A DNA stretch of 64,000 nucleotides from Phycisphaerales bacterium (GTDB lineage: Bacteria > Planctomycetota > Phycisphaerae > Phycisphaerales > UBA1924). Shown here piece after piece: positions 26,611-33,361 of the stretch. The translations under genes were made by a program, and so were the position numbers. The notes beneath the pieces were generated by a model. The model was not told where the DNA came from. It did no database searches and saw only the letters and a list, made by a program, of their open reading frames with translations. Each line of letters opens with the position of its first letter. Positions within the stretch are counted from its first letter, which is position 1. The stretch covers positions 119,190-183,189 of the forward strand of contig CAJPFG010000015.1 of assembly GCA_905339235.1 (NCBI GenBank), in the 5' to 3' direction.

Positions 26611-27284
26611 GCCTGCGCCCCTTCGTCGATCGGGTGCGGAAGGTGCGTCAGGAACCACGCCGACGCAAGGACCGCAACATCCTCCAACGCCCCCGGCTCC
26701 TCGAACAGATGCCCCGCCCCGCTCACGACCGCGATCTCCGTCGGGCACCGCAGCCACTCAAACGCCAGCCTGTTCAGCCGCATCACCTCCGCATCCTTCT
26801 CGCCGACGATCAGCAGCGTGGGCGCGTGCACCTTCGCCAGCAGGTCCATCGCCAGGTCCGGCCGCCCGCCCCGCGAGACCACCGCCCGCACATCCAGATC
26901 CTCCGCCGCGGCCTCCAGCGCCGCCGCCGCGCCCGTGCTCGCGCCGAACAGCCCGATGGCCAACTTCGCGGTCTTGGGATTCTTCTTGACCCACTCCACC
27001 GCGCCCGCCAGACGCCGCGCCAGGAACGGAATGTCGAACACATTGCTCCGCACCCGCGATTCCTCGGCGGTCAGCAGGTCCAGCAGCAGCGTGGCGAGCC
27101 CCGCGTCGTTCAGATCGCGGGCCACCCGCTCGTTACGCGGGCTGCGCCGGCCGCTGCCCGTTCCGTGCGCGAATACCACCACGCCGTGGACCTCGCGCCC
27201 GCGCGCGGGCATTCCCAGCACGCCCGGGAGCGTCACGCCGTTCGCACGCACCTCTACCTCCATGCATCGTGTCGTCGCGTTCAT
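26562..27284 (-). CDS. Dienelactone-hydrolase-type alpha/beta hydrolase
   Basis: 240 aa. The fold begins VVVFAHGTGSGRRSPRN (oxyanion region). The nucleophile elbow is FGASTGAA (Ser in Gly-x-Ser-x-Gly). Then APTLLIVGEKDAEV, with the likely catalytic Asp, and SGAGHLFEEPG, with the His. No signal peptide. Its 3' end overlaps the phosphoribosyltransferase start and its 5' end overlaps the HPF-fusion stop by 4 bases. Substrate unknown. Confidence 0.85.
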   Translation of the reverse strand: MNATTRCMEVEVRANGVTLPGVLGMPARGREVHGVVVFAHGTGSGRRSPRNERVARDLNDAGLATLLLDLLTAEESRVRSNVFDIPFLARRLAGAVEWVKKNPKTAKLAIGLFGASTGAAAALEAAAEDLDVRAVVSRGGRPDLAMDLLAKVHAPTLLIVGEKDAEVMRLNRLAFEWLRCPTEIAVVSGAGHLFEEPGALEDVAVLASAWFLTHLPHPIDEGAQACLLTDMTPELDWLHI

Positions 27285-27868
27285 GTCACGGCCTCCTCAT
27301 GAACCCCTTCCTTCGCCCGCGAATGCACCACGCGCACGAACGCCGCCGTCGGCCCATGCTCCCCGGTGTTCTCCACGAAATGAACCCGGTCGCCCAGCCG
27401 CAGGTCGCCAAACCTCGCCCGCTGGAGTGCCCGTCGGTTGAAATAGACCTCTGTCCCCAGGTCGGTCTCGATGAACCCGTACCCCTGCTCGGGGAACAGC
27501 CTGGCAACCCGTCCGCTGGGCGCGCTCGCGTGCGCCTTCACCTGCCCGCGAGCCCGCCGCACGTAGTCCTCCAGCACGCGCCGCGCCGTGTGGAAAGCAT
27601 CGCACAGCGCGATGTACACGTTCTCGTGCGCGTGCGCCAAGTGATGGTCCTTGTTCACCACGATCACCTCGCCGGGCACGGCAATGTCCAGCCGCACGCT
27701 GTACAGCGCCCCCTTGTGCTGCCGCCGGTGCGGGGCCGCGATCACCACGTGGCAGCCGGTCATCCTGTCGTAGAACCGCTCCAGTTCGGCCCCATGCCGC
27801 CACACGGCCCTCTGTACCGCCTCCGAAACCGGCACCCCCTGGAACGCGATGTTGATCGGAACTTGCAT
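27281..27868 (-). CDS. Ribosome hibernation factor fused to a cold-shock domain
   Basis: 195 aa, two domains. Residues 1-115 look like HPF/RaiA (INIAFQGVPVSEAVQRAV, then GEVIVVNKDHHLAHAHENVYIALCDAFHTARRVLEDY). They would bind the small subunit and stop translation. Residues 118-180 form a cold-shock-like domain: GRVARLFPEQGYGFIETDLG, VYFNRRAL, RVHFVENTG. The fusion occurs in several bacteria. An AAGGAG ribosome site precedes the ATG. It lies at the head of an overlapping set with the hydrolase and phosphoribosyltransferase. Confidence 0.88.
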   Translation of the reverse strand: MQVPINIAFQGVPVSEAVQRAVWRHGAELERFYDRMTGCHVVIAAPHRRQHKGALYSVRLDIAVPGEVIVVNKDHHLAHAHENVYIALCDAFHTARRVLEDYVRRARGQVKAHASAPSGRVARLFPEQGYGFIETDLGTEVYFNRRALQRARFGDLRLGDRVHFVENTGEHGPTAAFVRVVHSRAKEGVHEEAVT

Positions 27869-27900
27869 GTCAGACTCCTTGCCCGGGGTTCATGTAGTTT

Positions 27901-28485
27901 TCAGCCGCCTGCCCGCCGGAACTCCATCGGGGCCGCGAACGCTCCGGCGTCGTCCGCGTGCTTCTCCAGAAACTTCCGCAACGCGCCGCTTCCCGCGGTG
28001 ATCACCGGCACAGCCCCGCCCCCCACGGGCAACGGCTCGCACGCGAAGCCCTCGGCCGCGCCGACGTTCCGCGCCCAGTCGCTGTCCAGAGACCACAACT
28101 TCAGCACGTCCCCCTGTCTTTCCATACGCATCACCTGGTGCACCGGCACCACGAGGAACCCATAGCATCCCGACAGTTTCTCACGCTCCGACCGTGCCAG
28201 GAACAAGTCCAGGTAGCGAACCGACGCGATCTCGGTGATTGTCACCTCCATCGCCAGCGCCGCCTTGAACTGGCCGTTCTGGTGCACCGTCATCGCCGCG
28301 TCGTACCGCCCCCCATCACCCTCGCGTATCACCGCGCGGGTCTGCGTGGCGCCCTCGGTCCTCCACTCGCCCACGAGCCCGGGATCGCGGACCCCGGATT
28401 CCGGCCCCTGAAGCGAATAAAGCGACGGCGCCCCACAGCCGCACAGTCCCGCAACCAGCATCGCCAACACCGTGAGCCGTTTCAC
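27901..28485 (-). CDS. Predicted lipoprotein
   Basis: 194 aa. Signal peptide with a lipobox (GLCGC, Cys17). The mature part is mixed beta with a GEWRT strand near the start, then EVTITEIASVRYLDLFLARSE and SGCYGFLVVPVHQVMRMERQ. It looks like a small beta-barrel-type lipoprotein of unknown role. It lies in the stress block between the host-attachment-type gene and the HPF-fusion gene. Confidence 0.75.
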   Translation of the reverse strand: MKRLTVLAMLVAGLCGCGAPSLYSLQGPESGVRDPGLVGEWRTEGATQTRAVIREGDGGRYDAAMTVHQNGQFKAALAMEVTITEIASVRYLDLFLARSEREKLSGCYGFLVVPVHQVMRMERQGDVLKLWSLDSDWARNVGAAEGFACEPLPVGGGAVPVITAGSGALRKFLEKHADDAGAFAAPMEFRRAGG

Positions 28486-28502
28486 GACCCACCCCCTTCC
28501 CG

Positions 28503-28949
28503 CTACGTCGTCTCGAGCAGTTCCACCACCGCCGGGTGCTCCGAGAGTTCCGAAGGATGCAGGTGCGTGAGTTCCCGCTCGCGAACGTCGTACTCCAGGC
28601 CGGTCTCCCGGACCGCGTCGCGCACCTTCGCCACGAACTTCGGCGGCGCAAACACCGTGACCCGGTCCCCGCCGGTCTCGGGCGTGGCATCACGCAGCCA
28701 GTTCGCCAGCGTTCGGGCGAACCTCAGGTCGATCTCTTCGGCTTCGTGAGTCGCGTCCGCGACGTGCCGCACGGCGCTCGCGCCCGATCCTCGCCCGACC
28801 GCGCCCAGCCGCTCCCGTGGCGGGCATGACTCCCAGAGGTTCGACACCTCGCGACGCTGCGCCACGTGCCACTCCCCTCCCGAAGTCCGGGTGCACTCGA
28901 ACAGCGTTCCCCGACGCCGATCAACCGCGGCAATCCACGCAACGCTCAT
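28503..28949 (-). CDS. Host_attach family protein (eRF1-like)
   Basis: 148 aa. The pattern VTVFAPPKFVAKVRDAV followed by ERELTHLHPSELSEHPAVVELL matches the Host_attach family (PF10116), members of the bacterial/archaeal eRF1-like superfamily. An initial strand IAAVDRRRGTLFECTR also fits. The family name comes from one plant-associated bacterium; the general role is likely ribosome- or stress-related. Nearby genes (HPF fusion, Hsp20) support a stress role. Confidence 0.75.
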   Translation of the reverse strand: MSVAWIAAVDRRRGTLFECTRTSGGEWHVAQRREVSNLWESCPPRERLGAVGRGSGASAVRHVADATHEAEEIDLRFARTLANWLRDATPETGGDRVTVFAPPKFVAKVRDAVRETGLEYDVRERELTHLHPSELSEHPAVVELLETT

Positions 28950-29140
28950 GGCGACACCTCCCGCCGGCCGCCGCGGCGCCTGGTTCCGAATCGCGAGCGC
29001 GGCGATCGGTCATTTGGTTTCAAGGCGAGCCGGAGCCTTTCGGTTTCCGGCACACGTTCCCCTCCGCGCTCTCCCCGCCTCCCTGGTTTCCCTCACGCGT
29101 GCGAACCCGGCACGAATCGGGCCCGCTCCGCCGTCCCCCG

Positions 29141-29623
29141 TTACGCCACCGGGATCCTCTTGCTGACCGGCTTGACCTCGATGTGCCGGGGCTTCGCGCC
29201 GGGCTTCTTCGCGACCCGGATCGTGATCACCCCGTTGTCTGCCTCCGCCGCCACTTTCTCCGGATCGATCCCCTCCGGCAGTTCCAGTTCACGCCGGAAC
29301 TCGCCGAACCGGCGCTCGCACTGGTAGTAGTTCTCCTCCTGCTTCTCCTTCAACTCGTCCTTCTTCCCCATGATCATCAGCGTCGTGCCGGTGAGCAACA
29401 CCTCCAGGTCCTTCACCGCGATTCCCGGGGCCTCCACGCGAACCACCACCTCATTCTCCGTGTCGCTGATGTCAATCGGCGGAAGCCATCCCTCCGTGCG
29501 CAGCACCTTGGGATCAAGCAGCCCCACCGGCTCCACCAGGAACTGATCGAACATCCGGTCCATCTCGTCGCGCAGCCGCGACAGGTTCCCGTTGTTCCGC
29601 CGTCTCAGAAGCGTGAGATTCAT
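29141..29623 (-). CDS. Small heat-shock protein Hsp20
   Basis: 160 aa. An N-terminal MNLTLLRRRN arm with a DEMDRMFDQFL segment is followed by an alpha-crystallin domain at about residues 48-145 (PPIDISDTENEVVVRVEAPG, VLLTGTTLMIMGKKDE, CERRFGEFRRELELPEGID, ADNGVITIRVAKK). The C-terminus has SKRIPVA, a near IxI/V oligomer motif. It holds unfolded proteins during stress. AAAGGAG precedes the ATG. It lies 68 bases after the BON protein gene on the same strand. Confidence 0.92.
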   Translation of the reverse strand: MNLTLLRRRNNGNLSRLRDEMDRMFDQFLVEPVGLLDPKVLRTEGWLPPIDISDTENEVVVRVEAPGIAVKDLEVLLTGTTLMIMGKKDELKEKQEENYYQCERRFGEFRRELELPEGIDPEKVAAEADNGVITIRVAKKPGAKPRHIEVKPVSKRIPVA

Positions 29624-29691
29624 GTCTGACTCCTTTCATACTCGCGGCCGACGCCCGTTCCGCCCCGCGGCCGGACGGCGCCGCCCCTTCC

Positions 29692-30369
29692 TCACAGGTA
29701 CGGGTCCACCGTCAATCGGCTGTCCACGCGCCGCACGCCCTGGGCGTACCCCGCCGCCTGCTCCACGGCGTGCCGTTCGCCCCACGAACGAACCGGCCCG
29801 TTCAGCCTCACCACGCCGTCCTCGACCTTCACCACGATGCCGTGCGCCTCGCGCTCCGCCCTGCGGCTCAGCGCGCCCTCGATCGCGTTTCTCACCCGGA
29901 GCGGGTCGATCAGCGTGGCCTTCACCGTGATGTTGTTGGTCACGCCGACCACACCCGCCAGCCGCTGGATCGTCCTCTCCGCATCCAGCCGCTGAATCCA
30001 GCGATCCACCTCGCCCTCCAGCGTCACCCATCCCTTGGACACCGTCGTGCGGATCTTCTCGTCCGGCACAAACACGTCCCACCTCAGAGAACTCCGCACC
30101 GAATCCGCGATCTCCGCGTCCGTCCGGCGCCCCAGCCCCGGTATCTTCACCTCCAGGTCGTTCGCCACATCGAGCACGCCGCTCACGCGATGCGCCGCCT
30201 CCGCCGCGGCGAGCCGCTTGCCATAGTTGGTGACGAACCCCGTAAGCGCAACCACACCCTGGTTTACCTGCACACCCACCTCGGTCTCGCTCACCCGCGG
30301 ATCCCATTTGAGTTCACGCAGCACATCCTGCTGGACGTCCGAATCGTTCCGGGTAATCGTCAGTGACAT
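29692..30369 (-). CDS. Triple BON-domain protein
   Basis: 225 aa. Three BON modules: DVLRELKWDPRVSETEVGVQV, then GVVALTGFVTNYGKRLAAAEAAHR; EIADSVRSSLRWDVFVPDEKI; and NAIEGALSRRAEREAHGIVV with GVVRLNGPVRSWGER. Each has the Gly and hydrophobic pattern of BON, a lipid- or membrane-associated domain in stress proteins such as OsmY. No signal peptide is seen. AAGGAGG sits upstream of the ATG at 30369. A GGGAA-N2-TTCC element lies 72 bases ahead of the start. Confidence 0.88.
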   Translation of the reverse strand: MSLTITRNDSDVQQDVLRELKWDPRVSETEVGVQVNQGVVALTGFVTNYGKRLAAAEAAHRVSGVLDVANDLEVKIPGLGRRTDAEIADSVRSSLRWDVFVPDEKIRTTVSKGWVTLEGEVDRWIQRLDAERTIQRLAGVVGVTNNITVKATLIDPLRVRNAIEGALSRRAEREAHGIVVKVEDGVVRLNGPVRSWGERHAVEQAAGYAQGVRRVDSRLTVDPYL

Positions 30370-30440
30370 GACCAACCTCCTTGGCACCTCCGCCGTTGAA
30401 CCCATCGACAAAGCATGTCGCGCGTACCACCCGCCGGACA

Positions 30441-30460
30441 CAAGGAAACTTCCCCGATTT
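30441..30460 (-). promoter_or_regulatory. GGGGAAGTTTCC element ahead of the BON gene
   Basis: On the minus strand AAATCGGGGAAGTTTCCTTG lies 72 bases before the ATG at 30369. It shares the GGGAA-GT-TTCC core with the elements at 31919, 32939 and 35737, all 67-80 bases ahead of a start. The core resembles an ECF-type -35 (GGAAC-like) or a short palindromic operator. Confidence 0.5.
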
Positions 30461-30474
30461 GGCGCTCGGCCCGC

Positions 30475-30750
30475 TCAACTCCCGCTCCGCAGCAGCACCT
30501 CCCCGCGTGCCACGGCGCGTGCCTCGCCCTGCGACGCCGGCTTGGCCTCCACCGTCGCGGGATTCACGCGGCTCTTGATCTCACGCTCCGCCTGGAGCCA
30601 GTCCGAGACGGAGTCCCCGGCGCTGCTCCCGCGGGCGAGGAAGATCTCGTACGCCCGCGCGGCAATCCGCTCGCGCGGCACCTCCCGCGTTTGAACCGCC
30701 GGGCCCACGCGAGTCGAGGGCTGTTCCACTCTGGTCATTGTGTTCGGCAT
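30475..30750 (-). CDS. DUF2934 small protein
   Basis: 91 aa. The DUF2934 core is RIAARAYEIFLARG, then SVSDWLQAEREIKSRV. It is a small helical domain of unknown function often encoded near stress proteins. The N-terminal 25 residues are polar. AAAGGAGCGG precedes the ATG, which fixes the start. It follows the CBS protein by 34 bases on the same strand, so they probably share a transcript. Confidence 0.85.
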   Translation of the reverse strand: MPNTMTRVEQPSTRVGPAVQTREVPRERIAARAYEIFLARGSSAGDSVSDWLQAEREIKSRVNPATVEAKPASQGEARAVARGEVLLRSGS

Positions 30751-30784
30751 GGCCGCTCCTTTCCGCATTGCTCCGCTCCTCGTC

Positions 30785-31258
30785 TCAGTGCTCGCCTCCG
30801 GGGAACACGCCCAGCACATCCAGCGTCGTGATGATCCCCACCGGAAACCGCTCTTCATCCACGACAATGACCCTGTGGATCCGCCGCTCGAACATCAGTT
30901 TCGCGATCTCCGTCGCCGGCGTCTCCGCATTCACCATCGCCGGATCCTCCGTCATGAAGTCCTCCACGCACACCAGCGGCTCGGGAATCAGTTCTTCATC
31001 CTCGCCGCCCTGGTCGCAGATGACCTCGAACAGGTAGCCGGGCGCCCGCTCACGCGTCCCCTCGGCGCAGCGCCGGATCAAGTCCGTCTTCGACACGATG
31101 CCGATCACTCGCCCCTGCCCGTCCACCACCGGCGCGCCGGAAATCTCGTTTTCCTCGAACAGCCTCGCCAACTGGCGGATCGTCGTGGACGGTTCCGCGC
31201 ACACCGGCTCCTTGGTCATGACGTCTCTGGCCGTGACGATGTGCTTCACAGTGCTCAT
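30785..31258 (-). CDS. CBS-domain pair protein
   Basis: 157 aa with two CBS motifs. The first is TARDVMTKEPVCAEPSTTI, then ISGAPVVDGQGRVIGIVSKTDLIRR. The second is VEDFMTEDPAMVNAETPATE, then IHRVIVVDEERFPVGIITTLDVLG. Such stand-alone pairs bind adenine nucleotides and regulate partners. An insert in the middle (YLFEVICDQGGEDEELI, about residues 75-92) is acidic. The start overlaps the upstream stop by 4 bases (ATGA). Confidence 0.88.
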   Translation of the reverse strand: MSTVKHIVTARDVMTKEPVCAEPSTTIRQLARLFEENEISGAPVVDGQGRVIGIVSKTDLIRRCAEGTRERAPGYLFEVICDQGGEDEELIPEPLVCVEDFMTEDPAMVNAETPATEIAKLMFERRIHRVIVVDEERFPVGIITTLDVLGVFPGGEH

Positions 31259-31545
31259 GTGCGTTCTCCATTGCGCTTCGGCCCTCCCCCGCGAATCTCA
31301 CGCCGCCGCTCCCTCCCCGCCGGCTCCGCCCCGAACCCGCATGCCTCCACCGCGTCGATCAGCCGCTCCTCGTCGCACCGATTCTCGTGAATCACCGATG
31401 CCTCCGCCCTGAACACATCCACCCGCACCCGGCGAACGCCCCGGACCGACTCCAGCGCCTTCGCCACACGCCGGCGAGGGTCCTCACCCCAGACCCCGTA
31501 CAGCCTTACCACCGTGCTGGAGAGTTGCTTTTCCACCTCGCGCAC
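31255..31545 (-). CDS. HMA-like ferredoxin-fold protein lacking the CxxC
   Basis: About 96 aa from a GTG at 31545 (a longer reading from TTG at 31701 exists, but its first part is low-complexity). The shape TVVRLYGVWGEDPRRRVAKALESV, then GVRRVRVDVFRAEASVIHEN and DEERLIDAVEACGF matches heavy-metal-associated domains. The usual metal-binding CxxC after the first strand is absent (VWGEDP). It may be an HMA-fold remnant or a partner domain. Its stop overlaps the CBS start by 4 bases. Confidence 0.55.
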   Translation of the reverse strand: MREVEKQLSSTVVRLYGVWGEDPRRRVAKALESVRGVRRVRVDVFRAEASVIHENRCDEERLIDAVEACGFGAEPAGRERRREIRGGGPKRNGERT

Positions 31546-31852
31546 TCCGGGCGGGACCGGGCGTTCGCCGCCGCGGCCTCGCACAAACCCGTTTCGGTCC
31601 GCGATCCCCCCCGCCGTACCCCTCCGGAGCCACCCCAGACGCCACCATCCCGGATTCGGCGCGCCGTTCACGCGCCGCTCCCTCACCCTCCGCCGAGACA
31701 ATGGCGCTGAGGTGCAACTCCGCTTCCAGCCAGTTCAGGCGCTCATTGCCGCCGAACTGCCTCCACAACTCCTCCGCGATCACCGCCGTCAACCGATGCG
31801 TCAAATCGATCTCGCGATCCGGATCCAAAATCGGGCGAATCACCAGCCTCAT
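31484..31852 (-). CDS. Hypothetical protein, only its first half convincing
   Basis: 122 aa from an ATG at 31852. The first about 55 residues look real: MRLVIRPILDPDREIDLTHR, then LTAVIAEELWRQFGGNERLNWLEAELHLS. The rest (RERRAESGMVASGV and on) is low-complexity and overlaps the HMA-like gene in another frame, so a frameshift or late mutation may have joined the wrong frame. A GGGAA-N2-TTCC element lies 67 bases ahead of the start. It probably heads the run to the CBS and DUF2934 genes. Confidence 0.5.
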   Translation of the reverse strand: MRLVIRPILDPDREIDLTHRLTAVIAEELWRQFGGNERLNWLEAELHLSAIVSAEGEGAARERRAESGMVASGVAPEGYGGGDRGPKRVCARPRRRTPGPARSARGGKATLQHGGKAVRGLG

Positions 31853-31918
31853 GGCGAGCCTCCGATGCTCTTCTGCTCCCGTCCTGCGTGTGATCCTCCG
31901 CTCCCGACGGACCCGGGT

Positions 31919-31940
31919 CTACGCGGAAACTTCCCTGATT
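31919..31940 (-). promoter_or_regulatory. GGGAAGTTTCC element, copy 2
   Basis: A 22-base block repeated exactly at 32939-32960, exactly 1020 bases apart. On the minus strand the core is TCAGGGAAGTTTCCGCGTAG, 67 bases ahead of the 31852 start. See the copies at 30441 and 35737. Confidence 0.55.
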
Positions 31941-31947
31941 CGCGCCC

Positions 31948-32859
31948 TCACACTTGCGATACCGGCGAGCGAAATCCGATGCGAGAGCGCCGTCCGATCA
32001 GGCACCCCAGCCCCATCAGCACGAAGGCCCCCGCCGGCGAGGGCAGCGGCCCGGAGAACCCGTCCATGCTGCCCGCCACATTCACCTGGATCGGCGCCGC
32101 CCCCACCGGAATGTTCCAACTGTGCACGTGCCCCCCGTTGCGGGCATCCTGCCAGTTTCCCGGCATCGCATAGCCAAACACGATGGGGCCCACCCCGATC
32201 GACGCCCCGATCCCCGCCATGTCGATGTCCCACTCCCAGTTGCCCGGGCCGGTGTACGCGTTGAAGTCCCAGTCCTGGCTCGCCGGAACCCCCAGCGATC
32301 CCGGCGTCATGTCGAGAATCGAGCCAATCGCCAGGTTCGCCGAGAACATGAACTGGCTGCCGGGCGCGATTCCCGAGATTCCCAACGCACCATGAGTGTC
32401 CCGGATGTTGATTCCAGACAGGTCGTTCTGCCCCAGCCCGCCCGGCGGAGTCGTGAACGAGAACGGGGGCGCCTGGAATGGCGGCGGCCCGTTCCCGTTG
32501 AAGTAGTTCACATTCGTAATCTGGTAGATAAACCCCTCCGCCCCGGCCACCGGCGGGATCAAACTACCCGGCGTCACGCCCATCCGGTTCGCAGCGTTGA
32601 ACGGGTTCACCGGCAGCGCGGCCACTGGAAGCCCCAGGTACCAGTTCGTGGTGGCCGCCTGCGTCAGGTGCCATTCGTCCAAGTTGAACAACGCGATCGA
32701 GTTCGGCGTCGGCGGGGGCGCCCCTTGCTGCGTCACCGCCACCCCGATCACAGGATCGTCCCACCACGTCAGGTGGTGCTGCCCCAACACCTGCGCCGAC
32801 GCAACGCTTCCCATCGCGCACGCCACAAGGACACCCGTGCGGATTCGAATCTTCATCAT
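31948..32859 (-). CDS. Secreted PEP-CTERM-like protein
   Basis: 303 aa. Signal peptide RTGVLVACAMGSVASA. A large Gly/Pro/Asn-rich beta-type domain follows. The C-terminal signal LPSPAGAFVLMGLGCLIGRRSR is followed by 10 extra residues. The ATG at 32859 has AAGGGAGAG upstream; longer in-frame starts lack that. A GGGAA-N2-TTCC element lies 80 bases ahead. Function unknown; anchoring or export by an exosortase is inferred from the tail. Confidence 0.8.
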   Translation of the reverse strand: MMKIRIRTGVLVACAMGSVASAQVLGQHHLTWWDDPVIGVAVTQQGAPPPTPNSIALFNLDEWHLTQAATTNWYLGLPVAALPVNPFNAANRMGVTPGSLIPPVAGAEGFIYQITNVNYFNGNGPPPFQAPPFSFTTPPGGLGQNDLSGINIRDTHGALGISGIAPGSQFMFSANLAIGSILDMTPGSLGVPASQDWDFNAYTGPGNWEWDIDMAGIGASIGVGPIVFGYAMPGNWQDARNGGHVHSWNIPVGAAPIQVNVAGSMDGFSGPLPSPAGAFVLMGLGCLIGRRSRIGFRSPVSQV

Positions 32860-32938
32860 GGCCCACTCTCCCTTCGCTCTATCGCGTGATGCCAACGAGA
32901 CATCAACCGCGTATCTTGCCTCACCCATGGCCGAACCG

Positions 32939-32960
32939 CTACGCGGAAACTTCCCTGATT
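32939..32960 (-). promoter_or_regulatory. GGGAAGTTTCC element, copy 3
   Basis: Identical over 22 bases to copy 2 and 80 bases ahead of the PEP-CTERM start at 32859. On the minus strand it begins AATCAGGGAAGTTTCC. Confidence 0.55.
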
Positions 32961-33103
32961 GCACGGCTGACCGGCCGTCGGCTTGTGATTTGAGCGCGCG
33001 GTTTGCCGCACATGACGCGGCCGGCCCGCAGCAGTGTGGACTTCCGAAACGCGATCCACGCGGCGCGCGGTCACCACGCCGCTAAGACCGTCACGGTCCC
33101 CAA

Positions 33104-33305
33104 TCACCTGCGCCGACGAATCAACCCGCCCAACCCAAGAAGGCTCAGCACGCCGGGAGCCGGAGTGACGGTTTTGTCCTTGCTGATGATCACCCGACTG
33201 CCCGGCGGGGATCAGGAAGTCCCACTGGAACGCCCATGTGCAATCGCCGAAGATCGGTCCGCCGAAGTCGGAGAGCGCTTCGGGCACGCCGTTCCCATGG
33301 CTGCT
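33104..33305 (-). pseudogene. Frameshifted remnant of a PEP-CTERM gene
   Basis: On the minus strand an upstream frame reads EALSDFGGPIFGDCTWAFQW, then DFLIPAGQ. The next frame continues RVIISKDKTVTPAPGVLSLL, then GLGGLIRRRR and stops TGA at 33104-33106. Joined by a one-base shift near 33190 they make a normal PEP-CTERM C-terminus (strand, IISKDK, PAPG, hydrophobic helix, RRRR). A TAG lies in frame just upstream, so the N-terminus is missing. It is likely a decayed paralog of the genes at 31948 and 35832. Confidence 0.65.
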
Positions 33306-33361
33306 GGCCTATTGAGGACTTCGATATCTTCTATGTGCGCCGCCGCGCCTAGCATTCCTCG

